Below are positions 9,007 through 17,582 of a DNA stretch of 64,000 bases, piece after piece (positions within the stretch are counted from its first letter, which is position 1; each line of letters begins with the position of its first letter). Source of the stretch: Sphingobium aromaticiconvertens (GTDB lineage Bacteria; Pseudomonadota; Alphaproteobacteria; Sphingomonadales; Sphingomonadaceae); contig NZ_JBANRJ010000001.1 of NCBI RefSeq assembly GCF_037154075.1, positions 2,227,501 through 2,291,500 of the forward strand, read 5' to 3'. The notes below the pieces were generated by a model. That model saw only the letters and a list, made by a program, of their open reading frames with translations, ran no database searches and had not been told where the DNA came from. A program made the position numbers and the translations under genes.

Positions 9007-9327
9007 ATGGCTGAGGACGCATCCGGGGAAGACCAGGCGGGGGAAGACGCACGGATCACATCGCTCGAAGAGCGGATCGCGCGCGCTGAACACGCCGAAA
9101 AGGTCAGGGTTGGTGCGAGCACGCAACAGGCGGACGATGGGTCTCGTCTTGGCAATCGTGTTCTCGCCGAACTGATCGGGGGTCTTGTCGGTGGTGCGTT
9201 GATCGGGTGGCTTCTTGACCGCCTGTTCGGTACGTCGCCTTGGCTTCTGCTCGTTTTCCTCGGTCTTGGTATCGTGGCGGCGTTCAGGAATATCATCAGG
9301 CTTACGACGAAGCGTCCCGGCGAATAG
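9007..9327 (+). CDS. atpI: ATP synthase accessory protein AtpI
   Basis: 106 residues from ATG 9007, preceded by a strong GGAAGAGGAG. An acidic, predicted coiled-coil N-terminus (about residues 1-45) is followed by two transmembrane helices, LAELIGGLVGGALIGWLLD and WLLLVFLGLGIVAAF, separated by DRLFGTSP, as in the AtpI/AtpZ family. AtpI assists c-ring assembly or Mg handling and is the usual first gene of alphaproteobacterial Fo operons. Followed 46 bp later by atpB. Confidence 0.88.
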   Translation: MAEDASGEDQAGEDARITSLEERIARAEHAEKVRVGASTQQADDGSRLGNRVLAELIGGLVGGALIGWLLDRLFGTSPWLLLVFLGLGIVAAFRNIIRLTTKRPGE

Positions 9328-9373
9328 GGGCGCTTTTGTCATACATCGGCGGTCATCCGTCGCAGGGGTAAAC

Positions 9374-10159
9374 GTGGCAGAATCCGGCAAAATCGATCCG
9401 ATGCACCAGTTTGCGATCGAACCTCTGTTCGGTACGGACCATCTGTCGATCGGCGGTTTCAACATCGCCTTCACCAACAGCGCGCTGTACATGGTCGCAA
9501 CCGCGATCGTGCTGTGGCTGTTCGTGATGATGGGCATGAAGCGCGATCTGGTCCCCGGCCGCTGGCAGATGGCGGTCGAAACGATGACCGGTTTCATCAA
9601 GAATTTGTTGATCGCCAACGTGGGTGAGGGCGGCAAGAAGTATATTCCTTACGTCTTCTCGCTGTTCATGTTCATCCTGCTGGCCAATCTTCTGGGTCTT
9701 CTGCCGCTGGGTCTCATCGGCATGCACCCCTTCACCTTCACCAGCCACTTTACGGCGACCGGCGTGCTCGCGATCATGAGCTTCTCGATCGTCCTGATCG
9801 TCGGTTTCTGGAAACACGGCTTCCACTTCTTCTCACTCTTCATCCCGCATGGCACGCCGCTGCCGATGATCCCGGTCATTTTCCCGATCGAGTTGATCTC
9901 CTTCATGGTGCGCCCGTTCAGCCTTGGCCTGCGACTGTTCGTCGCCATGACCGCCGGGCACGTGCTGCTCAAGGTTCTGGCCGGCTTCGTCATCAACAGC
10001 TCGAATGCGGGTGTTGGCTATGGCCTGACCGTAGGCACTGCCAGCTTCGTGCTGATGATCGGCATCAGCGCGCTGGAAATGCTGGTCGCGGTGATCCAGG
10101 CTTATGTGTTCGCGCTGTTGACCTCGGTCTACATCAACGACGCCGAGAATCTTCACTAA
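9374..10159 (+). CDS. atpB: F-type ATP synthase subunit a
   Basis: 261 residues from GTG 9374 (MAESGKIDPMHQF), preceded by CAGGGG. Multiple transmembrane helices are visible. The conserved helix ISFMVRPFSLGLRLFVAMTAGH contains the essential arginine of the proton channel (PFSLGLRL), and the last helix ALEMLVAVIQAYVFALLTSVYI carries the conserved Glu and Gln. It forms the stator half-channels against the c-ring in the inner membrane. The open frame extends upstream into atpI, but that part is not conserved. Confidence 0.95.
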   Translation: MAESGKIDPMHQFAIEPLFGTDHLSIGGFNIAFTNSALYMVATAIVLWLFVMMGMKRDLVPGRWQMAVETMTGFIKNLLIANVGEGGKKYIPYVFSLFMFILLANLLGLLPLGLIGMHPFTFTSHFTATGVLAIMSFSIVLIVGFWKHGFHFFSLFIPHGTPLPMIPVIFPIELISFMVRPFSLGLRLFVAMTAGHVLLKVLAGFVINSSNAGVGYGLTVGTASFVLMIGISALEMLVAVIQAYVFALLTSVYINDAENLH

Positions 10160-10205
10160 GATAATTTTGTCCAACGTTTAAAGTAATCTAGAAAAGGAGT
10201 TTATC

Positions 10206-10433
10206 ATGGACGCAGAAGCCGCAAAGCTGCTCGGTGCTGGCCTGGCCGCAATTGGTGCGGGCATTGCTGCCCTCGGTGTGGGCAATGTCTTCGCCTCGTT
10301 CCTCGAAGGCGCATTGCGTAACCCCGGCGCTGCCGACGGCCAGCAGGGCCGTCTGTTCATCGGCTTCGCCGCAGCCGAACTTCTGGGTCTGCTGGCGTTC
10401 GTTATCGCCATGATCCTGGTGTTCGTGGCCTAA
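10206..10433 (+). CDS. atpE: F-type ATP synthase subunit c
   Basis: 75 residues, two transmembrane helices with the glycine-rich first helix (GAGLAAIGAGIAALGVG), the polar loop RNPGA, and the proton-binding glutamate in GFAAAELLGLLAF (about residue 58). A strong AAAAGGAG ribosome-binding site lies upstream, consistent with the high translation needed for a multi-copy ring subunit. Third gene of the Fo operon. Confidence 0.96.
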   Translation: MDAEAAKLLGAGLAAIGAGIAALGVGNVFASFLEGALRNPGAADGQQGRLFIGFAAAELLGLLAFVIAMILVFVA

Positions 10434-10503
10434 TTACGAATAGGATGGGCCGGGCGGCCCTTATGATCGCCCGGCCCGCCATCTCTAAAGCGGACGCAAA
10501 CCC

Positions 10504-10998
10504 ATGCCTCAAATCGCGCAAATTGCCGATACCTACAGTTCCCAGATTTTCTGGCTGCTGCTGACCTTCGGCTTCGTCTTCTTCGTTGTCGGCCTTGGCA
10601 TGGTGCCAAAGGTGCAGGCGACCGCCGACGCGCGCGATGCGAAGATCACGGGCGATCTGGACTCTGCCAAGGCGGCTTTCGCCAGGGCTGATGAGGCTGA
10701 GGCCGAATATCGCGACCGCGACATACAGAATCGCACCGCTGCCCAGGCAACGCTGGCACAGGCCAAGGCGCAGGCTGCCAAGGCCTCCGAAGCCAAGCTG
10801 GCCGTGGCAGATGCTGGCATCGCAGAAAAGATCGGTGTCGCAGAGGCACGGATCAAGGCCGCAAGCGCCGCGGCGATGGCCGAAATTGAAACGGTCGCCG
10901 CCGACGCGGCGCGCGACATGGTGGCCCGCATCTCCGGCGTGGAAGCGTCGGAAAGCGACGCCCGCAATGCAGTAAAGGCAGCACTTGCTCATGTCTGA
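10504..10998 (+). CDS. atpF': F-type ATP synthase subunit b'
   Basis: 164 residues: an N-terminal membrane anchor (FWLLLTFGFVFFVVGLGMVP, about residues 16-35) and a long Ala/Glu/Lys-rich helix that forms the peripheral stalk. Photosynthetic and alphaproteobacterial enzymes use a b/b' heterodimer, and this gene lies first of the pair as usual. It overlaps the following b gene by eight bases. Confidence 0.92.
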   Translation: MPQIAQIADTYSSQIFWLLLTFGFVFFVVGLGMVPKVQATADARDAKITGDLDSAKAAFARADEAEAEYRDRDIQNRTAAQATLAQAKAQAAKASEAKLAVADAGIAEKIGVAEARIKAASAAAMAEIETVAADAARDMVARISGVEASESDARNAVKAALAHV

Positions 10999-11608
10999 GA
11001 CTGTGGCCCCCCTACACAAAACCGCCTCCGCGCCCAATCTGTCGCAGGCCATCCACGCCGAAGGGCTGGAGCCGGTTGGCACCGTCGCGCATGAGGGCGT
11101 TGCCCCCCATACCGATCCCGAGGCTGTCGGCATGGACGCCACTGCCTGGGTTAGTCTGGCGATGCTCGCTTTCATCCTCATTCTGGTGGCGAAGAAGGTG
11201 CCTGCCCTGATCGGCAAGACGCTTGATGGTCGCATTGCGGCGATCAAGGCGCAACTCGACGAAGCCACCAAGCTGCGGGCCGAGGCCGAAGCGCTGAAGG
11301 CTGAATATGAGGCGAAGCTGGCGGCTGCCGCTGGTGAAGCCGAAGCGATGCGCAAGTCCGCCGAGCATGAGGCGGAAACGCTGCTCCACGACGCTCGCAT
11401 CAATGCGGAGGCTCTGGTCGTCCGTCGCCAGAAGATGGCGGAGGACAAGATTGGCGCTGCCGAGCGTACCGCGCTTGCCGACATTCGGAACCAGGCCGTC
11501 CGCGCCGCCACGGGCGCTGCGGCGACCCTCATCGCCAGCGGTCACGACGCAAAGGCGGACAAGGCGCTGGTCGACAGCGCGATCAAGGGACTTGGCCCAG
11601 TCGCCTGA
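10991..11608 (+). CDS. atpF: F-type ATP synthase subunit b
   Basis: 205 residues from ATG 10991 (MSETVAPLHK). It has a longer N-terminal extension (about 45 residues) before the membrane helix AWVSLAMLAFILILVAKKVP, then a long charged alanine-rich helix for dimerisation with b'. The start lies inside the end of atpF', implying coupled translation. A rho-independent terminator follows, closing the operon; the F1 genes are not in this window, as is normal for alphaproteobacteria. Confidence 0.93.
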   Translation: MSETVAPLHKTASAPNLSQAIHAEGLEPVGTVAHEGVAPHTDPEAVGMDATAWVSLAMLAFILILVAKKVPALIGKTLDGRIAAIKAQLDEATKLRAEAEALKAEYEAKLAAAAGEAEAMRKSAEHEAETLLHDARINAEALVVRRQKMAEDKIGAAERTALADIRNQAVRAATGAAATLIASGHDAKADKALVDSAIKGLGPVA

Positions 11609-11648
11609 CCCGCGTCGCCTGACCCGCTGATCTCTCACGACAAGCAAA

Positions 11649-11680
11649 GAGGCCGGGCGGGCAACCGCACCGGCCTTTTT
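11649..11680 (+). terminator. rho-independent terminator of the atp Fo operon
   Basis: GAGGCCGG (from 11649) pairs with CCGGCC at 11670-11675, followed by five T, 40 bp after the atpF stop. Confidence 0.8.
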
Positions 11681-11736
11681 GCTATTGCAGGATAGCAACT
11701 TGCCATCCGCCCCATCGCCGCTATCTCATCCTCATA

Positions 11737-13656
11737 ATGTCCAGTCCCCAATCTCCCGACCGTTTCAACGAAGACAAGGCCAGCTATACCGTCCGCGGTT
11801 CCGGCGCGCCGGATATCGATGCCGGGGTCGAAGCGATCCGCAATGTTCTGAAAACCCTGCCGACCCGTCCCGGCGTCTATCGGATGCAGGATGCCCGTGG
11901 CGATGTCCTTTATGTTGGCAAGGCTCGCGCGCTGAAGAACCGCGTCGTCAACTACACCCAGGTCGATCGTCTGCCAAAACGGCTCCAGCGGATGGTGTCC
12001 CAGACCCGGTCGATGACGATCGTCACCACGAACAGCGAGGCCGAAGCGCTGCTGCTGGAGGCGCAGCTTATAAAGCGCTTTCGTCCGCCTTATAATGTCC
12101 TGTTGCGCGACGACAAAAGCTTCCCGTTCATCCTGCTGCGGGAGGATCATGCCTTCCCTCGCGTGCAGAAGCATCGCGGCGCGCGCAAATATAAGGGGCG
12201 CTATTACGGTCCCTTCGCCAGCGCCGGATCGGTGACGCGCACGATCAACGCGCTGCAAAAACTGTTCCTGCTCCGCTCCTGCACGGACAGCTTCTTCGCC
12301 AATCGTTCCCGACCTTGCCTTCTCTATCAAATCAAGCGTTGCTCTGCGCCCTGCGTCGATCGGATCGATGCGGCGGGCTATGCCGATCTGGTCCGGGACG
12401 CTCAGGATTTTCTCGGCGGGAAATCAACCGCCGTTCAGAAGAAGCTGGGCGCGCAGATGCAGGCATCCGCCGATGCGATGGATTTCGAGCAGGCGGCGGT
12501 GATCCGCGACCGGCTGAAGGCGCTGACCTTCATCCAGGGCAGTCAGGCCATCAATGCCGAAGGGTTGGGCGACGCGGATATATTCGCGCTCGCCACGAAG
12601 GGCGGCGCCATGTGCATCCAGGCCTTCTTCATTCGCGGCGGGCAGAATTGGGGGCATCGCAGCTTTTTTCCCGTCCACACCGCCGAAGTGGAGGAAGACG
12701 AGGTTCTCCGCAGCTTCATGGCGCAATTTTATGAAGAGGTGCCACCGCCCCGACTGGTGCTGACCGACCGCCAGCCCGCCGAATGCGAGCTGATGGCGCA
12801 AGCGCTTACGGAACGCATCGGCGCGAAGGTGCGGATCGAAGTGCCCCAACGCGGTGATCGCACCCGCCTCATCAAACAGGCGCAACGCAATGCGGTCGAG
12901 GCTCTGGACCGGCGCCTCGCCGAAACCACGACGCAGGCGAAGATATTGGAGGAGATGGTCGAGACTTTTGGACTGGACGGGGTGCCCGACCGGATCGAAG
13001 TTTACGACAACAGCCATATTCAGGGTGCCCACGCGCTGGGCGCAATGGTTGTCGCGGGACCGGAAGGGTTCCGCAAAAGCGCCTATCGCAAGTTCAATAT
13101 CAAAAACCCCAACACGGCGCCGGGCGACGATTTCGCGATGATGCGCGAGGTTTTCGAGCGCCGCTTCGGCCGCGCCCAACGCGAAGACCCGGATCGCGAC
13201 AGCGGTGAATGGCCGGATTTGGTCCTCATCGACGGCGGGAAAGGGCAGCTATCGGCCGCCCGGACGATATTGGAGGATCTGGGCATCGAGGATGTCTGCA
13301 TGATCGGCATTGCCAAGGGACCGGACCATGGCCGCGAAGGGCGGGAAGTGTTTCATATGATGGACGGCCGGGAAGTGACCTTTCCCCTCAATCATCCCGT
13401 GCTCTTCTATCTCCAGCGGCTGCGCGACGAGGTGCATCGCTTCGCCATCGGGGCACATAGGGATAAACGGAGCAAGGCCATCACCGTCAGTTCGCTGGAC
13501 GAGGTGCCGGGCATCGGACCATCGCGCAAGAAGGCGCTGCTCATGCATTTCGGCACGGCCAAGGCGGTGAAAAGCGCCGCGTTGGAGGATTTGCGGCGTG
13601 CTCCCGGTGTGTCGAAAGCCGTCGCTCAACAAGTTTATGATTATTTCCACGGCTAG
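11737..13656 (+). CDS. uvrC: excinuclease ABC subunit C
   Basis: 639 residues, the usual length. A GIY-YIG nuclease domain (PGVYRMQDARGDVLYVGKA, about residues 45-63) makes the 3' incision. A Cys-bearing region (RPCLLYQIKRCSAPC) and a UVR motif for UvrB binding (DAMDFEQAAVIRDRLKAL, about 248-265) follow. The RNase H-like 5'-incision domain shows EVYDNSHIQGAHALGAMVV, and a C-terminal helix-hairpin-helix (VPGIGPSRKKALLMHFG) binds DNA. It acts with UvrAB in nucleotide-excision repair. I see no LexA-type operator upstream. Confidence 0.96.
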   Translation: MSSPQSPDRFNEDKASYTVRGSGAPDIDAGVEAIRNVLKTLPTRPGVYRMQDARGDVLYVGKARALKNRVVNYTQVDRLPKRLQRMVSQTRSMTIVTTNSEAEALLLEAQLIKRFRPPYNVLLRDDKSFPFILLREDHAFPRVQKHRGARKYKGRYYGPFASAGSVTRTINALQKLFLLRSCTDSFFANRSRPCLLYQIKRCSAPCVDRIDAAGYADLVRDAQDFLGGKSTAVQKKLGAQMQASADAMDFEQAAVIRDRLKALTFIQGSQAINAEGLGDADIFALATKGGAMCIQAFFIRGGQNWGHRSFFPVHTAEVEEDEVLRSFMAQFYEEVPPPRLVLTDRQPAECELMAQALTERIGAKVRIEVPQRGDRTRLIKQAQRNAVEALDRRLAETTTQAKILEEMVETFGLDGVPDRIEVYDNSHIQGAHALGAMVVAGPEGFRKSAYRKFNIKNPNTAPGDDFAMMREVFERRFGRAQREDPDRDSGEWPDLVLIDGGKGQLSAARTILEDLGIEDVCMIGIAKGPDHGREGREVFHMMDGREVTFPLNHPVLFYLQRLRDEVHRFAIGAHRDKRSKAITVSSLDEVPGIGPSRKKALLMHFGTAKAVKSAALEDLRRAPGVSKAVAQQVYDYFHG

Positions 13657-14036
13657 AGCATCGCAAAAAAACGATGCGACAACAGAGAACTGGAGCAAGC
13701 GCCCCATATCGGATTTAACGCAGCTTGCTCCAGAGTGGCTCCAGCGTCGGGGCGGTGCCGCGGCCATGTGGTTGCAAAATCCGGCGACTTGCCTTATATG
13801 GGCTTTGCTGATGTCGTTTATGACGACCTGTGACACTTCCCCCGACCGGCAGCCTGTGATGGCGCCAGGGCGCGGAAGAACTGGCTAGAAGCGATAGCTT
13901 CCCTTCAGATCATGGATCTCAAACAGTGACCAGAACAGCTACGCGACCATCATGGGATGGGCGCGCTTCATAACGCATGTGGCGGCATAGGGCTGACACA
14001 TCATAAAGATGGCGGCACAGGGTCGCCAAGGATTAA
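13657..14036. repeat. 380-bp intergenic region with palindromic repeats
   Basis: No gene larger than chance. Right after the uvrC stop, GCATCG (13658-13663) pairs with CGATGC (13672-13677) across a loop of seven A and one C; it could end uvrC transcription. Next, TGGAGCAAGC (13691-13700) is the exact inverse of GCTTGCTCCA (13723-13732). These paired motifs look like copies of a scattered extragenic palindrome. From about 13900 to 14030 I see no feature. Confidence 0.5.
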
Positions 14037-14198
14037 ATGAACATACTCAATCACTCTATACTTCGTCCAATATTGACTCCCGCTTTTGACCGTCAGTCGT
14101 CCGCGTTTCTGGCGCCCGCATTTTCGGGCCAGTCCCGACCCTCGGGCACGTTGTCGAGCAGGGAATTGCAAAAAATCGTCGCCGACATGGTCGGCTAA
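14037..14198 (+). CDS. small hypothetical protein (53 aa)
   Basis: ATG 14037 follows AAGGAT by three bases and opens a 53-residue frame beginning MNILNHSILRP and ending SSRELQKIVADMVG. The C-terminal amphipathic helix (SRELQKIVADMV) and the strong terminator directly after the stop (eight bases later) argue for a real transcribed gene. The N-terminal half is low in acidic residues and could be disordered. Function unknown. It could alternatively be a small RNA ending at the same terminator. Confidence 0.5.
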   Translation: MNILNHSILRPILTPAFDRQSSAFLAPAFSGQSRPSGTLSSRELQKIVADMVG

Positions 14199-14205
14199 CC
14201 CCATC

Positions 14206-14245
14206 GCCGGGCAGAGCAACAGCTTTGCCCGGCATTTTCTTTTTT
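14206..14245 (+). terminator. strong rho-independent terminator
   Basis: A 12-bp stem (14206-14217 with 14222-14233, arms beginning GCCGGGCA and ending TGCCCGGC, loop AACA) is followed by a T-rich run ATTTTCTTTTTT. It ends the 53-codon gene just upstream. Confidence 0.85.
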
Positions 14246-14266
14246 CACGAACAGGGAGATCCCGAT

Positions 14267-14476
14267 ATGAGCCGCGTACCCGTAAAGCCCTTTCTCATCA
14301 CCAAGAATGAAGAGGGCGTGTTCCGCCTGACGGTGCGCGACACCCGCTTCAATTCGCAGGGCTATCCCATCGTGACCGCGACTCTTCAGGATGAAGAGTT
14401 CAAGACGGCCACCGCTGCTCGCGCACATGCGCGCGACAATTTCGGCGCCGAACCTGGGCAATATGCCACCAAATAA
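14267..14476 (+). CDS. small conserved-looking hypothetical protein (69 aa)
   Basis: ATG 14267 has AGGGAGA eight bases upstream; a longer frame starting at 14225 would run through the preceding terminator. The product (MSRVPVKPFLITKNEEG, then FRLTVRDTRFNSQGYPIVTA, ending GAEPGQYATK) looks like a compact beta-rich domain with an Ala-rich helix (TATAARAHARDNFG). No membrane or signal segment. Function not recognised. Confidence 0.6.
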   Translation: MSRVPVKPFLITKNEEGVFRLTVRDTRFNSQGYPIVTATLQDEEFKTATAARAHARDNFGAEPGQYATK

Positions 14477-14501
14477 CCCATGACTATGGAGAGGATGTCG
14501 C

Positions 14502-14630
14502 ATGGCCAAGAGTCAAAAAAAGTCGAGCAAGGAAATCCGCAAACCCAAGGCGGAAAAACCCAAAAAGGCTAATGCTTCCAATCCATCCACCAAGCCGGCG
14601 GTTGTTGGTCTGGTAAATATAAAGAGCTGA
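14502..14630 (+). CDS. very small lysine-rich protein (42 aa)
   Basis: ATG 14502 lies eight bases after GAGAGG. The 42-residue product begins MAKSQKKSSKEIRKPKAEKP, is strongly basic, and ends in a short apolar tail (PAVVGLVNIKS). Short Lys-rich proteins starting MAK..S.KE.KKPK are common in alphaproteobacteria and are usually left without function; binding to nucleic acid is a guess. It follows the 69-codon gene by 25 bases, so the two may be one transcript. Confidence 0.55.
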   Translation: MAKSQKKSSKEIRKPKAEKPKKANASNPSTKPAVVGLVNIKS

Positions 14631-14666
14631 ATGGCGATAGCGGAGCGAAGTGGCTAGGACGGGATT

Positions 14667-15401
14667 ATGCCGTCGCTGCTGACCTCCGCCATAGTCTGCG
14701 CCGTTCGCCCGCATGGCGAACATGGGGCCATCGCGCGATTGCTGACCCCCGATCACGGGCTGGTCGGCGGTTATGTGCGCGGTGGCCGCTCCCGCACGAT
14801 GCGGCCTGTGCTGATGCCGGGCAATGCGGTGCAGGGTGATTTTCGCGCCCGTACAGAAGAACAACTGGCCAGCCTGACGGTGGAGCTTGTGCAAAGCCGC
14901 GCGCCCCTGCTGGCCGAACCCTTGCCCGCCGCCGCGATCGACTGGAGTTGTGCGCTAACCGCCGCCGCCTTGTCGGAGGGGACGCCCTGTCCGGCGCTGT
15001 ATCAGGCGCTCGATGGCGTATTGGCGGCGATCGAGGCGGCTCCGGCGGCGCGGGGCTGGGCGGTGGCGCTGGTGCGCTATGAACTGCTTCTGCTCGCCGA
15101 ACTCGGCTTTGGTCTGGACCTCACCCGTTGCGCCGCGACCGGCGGGGCCGACGATCTAACCTTTGTCAGCCCGCGCAGCGCCGCCGCCGTCAGTCGCGCG
15201 GGCGCCGTCGGATATGAGGAACGGCTGCTGCCGCTTCCATCCTTCGTTGTGTCAGGTGGGCAGGCGGACTGGCCCGATATCATCGACGGCCTGCGCCTCA
15301 CCGGCTTTTTCTTGGAGCGATCGGTGTTGACCGACAGGCGGGCCGATGTGCTTGCCGCGCGCGAAAGGCTGGTCGAACGGTTGAAAAGAGCGGTTGCGTG
15401 A
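14667..15401 (+). CDS. recO: DNA repair protein RecO
   Basis: 244 residues. The N-terminal OB fold is recognisable from [36 protein letters not shown], and the C-terminal helical part with [15 protein letters not shown] is diagnostic of RecO (RecO normally has [16 protein letters not shown]). It loads RecA on SSB-coated DNA with RecR in gap repair. The zinc-site cysteines of some RecO proteins are mostly absent (one Cys at TRCAATG). Confidence 0.93.
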   Translation: MPSLLTSAIVCAVRPHGEHGAIARLLTPDHGLVGGYVRGGRSRTMRPVLMPGNAVQGDFRARTEEQLASLTVELVQSRAPLLAEPLPAAAIDWSCALTAAALSEGTPCPALYQALDGVLAAIEAAPAARGWAVALVRYELLLLAELGFGLDLTRCAATGGADDLTFVSPRSAAAVSRAGAVGYEERLLPLPSFVVSGGQADWPDIIDGLRLTGFFLERSVLTDRRADVLAARERLVERLKRAVA

Positions 15402-15453
15402 TAGGCTGACGGACCATAAGGCGGCGGCAAATTGCCGCCAATGGAGTTACCCC

Positions 15454-16497
15454 ATGTTGATCGCCCTGTTTCCCGGAGATGGTATCGGCCCCGAAGTGAT
15501 CGCGCAGGCGCGCCGGGTACTCGACGCGCTGGCGATCGATGGCCTCGCTTACGAGGAAGGGCTGGTCGGTGGCGCGGCCTATAAGGCGGTGGGACATCCA
15601 CTGCCGCCCGAGACGCTCGACATAGCGCGCCGGGCCGACGCCGTGCTGTTCGGCGCAGTGGGCGATCCCGATTGCGATTCGCTGGAGCGGCATCTGCGCC
15701 CCGAACAGGCGATCCTGGGTCTTCGCAAGGAATTGGGGCTGTTTTCCAACCTTCGCCCGGCGAAGGTCTTCCCCGAACTGGCCGATGCTTCCGCGCTCAA
15801 GCAGGAAGTGGCGAGCGCCATCGACCTGCTGATCGTCCGCGAAACCAATGGCGACGTCTATTTCGGTGAAAAGGGGATGCGCAAGACCGCAGACGGCCTG
15901 CGCGAAGGCTATGACATCATGTCGTACAACGAAGCGGAAGTCCGCCAGATTGCCCATGCGGGTTTTCAGGCCGCGCGCGCGCGCCGGGGCAAACTCTGCT
16001 CGGTCGACAAGGCAAATGTGCTGGAAACCAGCCAGTTGTGGCGCGACGTGGTGATCGAGGTGGCGGCCGACTATCCCGATGTCGCGCTCAGCCATATGTA
16101 TGTCGATAATGCCGCGATGCAGTTGGTGCGCAACCCCGGACAGTTTGACGTGATCGTCACCGGCAACATGTTCGGCGACATCCTGTCCGATCAGGCAAGC
16201 ATGTGCGTAGGGTCGATCGGCATGTTGGCATCGGCCACGCTGAACGGCAGCGGGCAGGGGCTGTATGAGCCGATCCACGGCTCCGCGCCAGACATTGCCG
16301 GGCAGGGCAAGGCCAATCCGCTGGCGACCATCCTGTCGGCAGGGATGATGCTGCGTTACTCGCTGAACCTCCCCGAGCAGGCGGACAGGATCGAGGCGGC
16401 GGTGGCCAAGGCACTGGCTGGCGGTGCGCGCAGCCCCGACCTTGGCGGTTCCATGAGCACGCAGGCGATGGGCGACGCCGTGCTGGCGGCGCTCTGA
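15454..16497 (+). CDS. leuB: 3-isopropylmalate dehydrogenase
   Basis: 347 residues from ATG 15454, preceded by GGAG at a nine-base distance; the frame extends upstream but is not conserved there. Hallmarks: [10 protein letters not shown] at the N-terminus, [17 protein letters not shown], the substrate loop [60 protein letters not shown] with metal-binding aspartates, and [16 protein letters not shown] binding NAD. Catalyses the third step of leucine biosynthesis. leuC/leuD are not in the window. Confidence 0.97.
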   Translation: MLIALFPGDGIGPEVIAQARRVLDALAIDGLAYEEGLVGGAAYKAVGHPLPPETLDIARRADAVLFGAVGDPDCDSLERHLRPEQAILGLRKELGLFSNLRPAKVFPELADASALKQEVASAIDLLIVRETNGDVYFGEKGMRKTADGLREGYDIMSYNEAEVRQIAHAGFQAARARRGKLCSVDKANVLETSQLWRDVVIEVAADYPDVALSHMYVDNAAMQLVRNPGQFDVIVTGNMFGDILSDQASMCVGSIGMLASATLNGSGQGLYEPIHGSAPDIAGQGKANPLATILSAGMMLRYSLNLPEQADRIEAAVAKALAGGARSPDLGGSMSTQAMGDAVLAAL

Positions 16498-16571
16498 TCC
16501 AGGCGCCAGTCAGGCAGGTTGCGGGGCCAGTTCGGCAGGAGCGGTCCTGTCGGGCTGACTGAGGCGCGGCT

Positions 16572-17582
16572 ATGGCGCGCCTCATGACCGACTTTTCCCT
16601 GCCCTCGCTACGCGCCGCCGCGCAGATGGTCCACGGCCAGATGCCGCCGACTCCACAATATGCCTGGCCCCTGCTGGCCGAGCGAGCGGGCTGCGCGCTA
16701 TGGGTCAAACATGAAAATCACACGCCCACCGGAGCGTTCAAGGTCCGGGGTGCGATCACCTATATGGATTGGCTGCGGCGCACTCATCCGCAGGTGACGG
16801 GGATCATCACCGCAACCCGTGGCAATCATGGGCAAGCGCAGGTGCGTGCGGCAAGCGCGGCAGGCCTGCACGCCACGATCGTCGTGCCCCACGGCAATGC
16901 GCTGGAGAAGAACGCCGCGATGCGCGCGTTCGGTGCAACCCTGATCGAACATGGCCATGATTTCGACAGCGCCAAGGCGGAGGCTCTGCGGCTTGCGGCG
17001 CGCGATGGCCTGTTCATGGTCCCCGCCTATCACGACGAACTGGTGCGGGGCGTGGCGAGCTATGGCCTGGAACTGTTCGACGCCGTGCCGGACCTCGACA
17101 CCGTCTATGTCCCCGTCGGTTGCGGGTCGGGCCTGTGCGGGACGATCGCCGCACGCGACGCGCTGGGGTTGAAGATCAAGGTCGTGGGCGTCGTGTCGGC
17201 CCATGTCGATGCGGCCAAGCGGTCGTTCGAGACGGGGCGGCTGTTGACCAGTCCCACCGCTTACACATTCGCTGACGGGGTGGCCGTCTGTACGCCGGTT
17301 CAGGCCGCGCTCGACTATTTCGGGCCGCGCGCCGATCGCTTCGTGAGCGTTACCGACGATGAGGTGGCCGACGCCATTCGCTTCTATTGGCAGGATAGCC
17401 ACAATCTGGCCGAAGGGGCTGGCGCCGTCGCGCTGGCGGCCTTGCTTCAGGAAAAGGACGTAATGCGGGGCAAGAAGGTTGCAGTTATCCTGTCGGGCGG
17501 TAATTGCGACATGGGCCAGGCGGCCGAGATATTGGGCGGCGCGACGCCGCGCGTTACGCAAGACATGCGGAAGGCAGTATGA
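16572..17582 (+). CDS. PLP-dependent threonine/serine dehydratase family protein
   Basis: 336 residues of the fold-type II PLP family. The Schiff-base lysine is in TGAFKVRGA (about residue 55), the asparagine loop in TRGNHGQAQ, and the phosphate-binding glycine loop in VGCGSGLCG. SGGNCDMG near the C-terminus is the usual SGGN motif. There is no ACT regulatory domain, so it resembles catabolic threonine dehydratase or the EutB-like dehydratases rather than allosteric IlvA. It overlaps metZ by four bases, suggesting a shared role around threonine or homoserine. The 74-bp gap after leuB contains an inverted pair CAGTCAG/CTGACTG (16507-16513/16555-16561) that may fold. Confidence 0.85.
   Translation: MARLMTDFSLPSLRAAAQMVHGQMPPTPQYAWPLLAERAGCALWVKHENHTPTGAFKVRGAITYMDWLRRTHPQVTGIITATRGNHGQAQVRAASAAGLHATIVVPHGNALEKNAAMRAFGATLIEHGHDFDSAKAEALRLAARDGLFMVPAYHDELVRGVASYGLELFDAVPDLDTVYVPVGCGSGLCGTIAARDALGLKIKVVGVVSAHVDAAKRSFETGRLLTSPTAYTFADGVAVCTPVQAALDYFGPRADRFVSVTDDEVADAIRFYWQDSHNLAEGAGAVALAALLQEKDVMRGKKVAVILSGGNCDMGQAAEILGGATPRVTQDMRKAV

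Noticed and set aside
14086..14310. 74-codon frame overlapping the small genes before recO
   Set aside because: It runs through the terminator hairpin, is Arg/Pro-rich as expected of an off-frame, and overlaps two better-supported frames.
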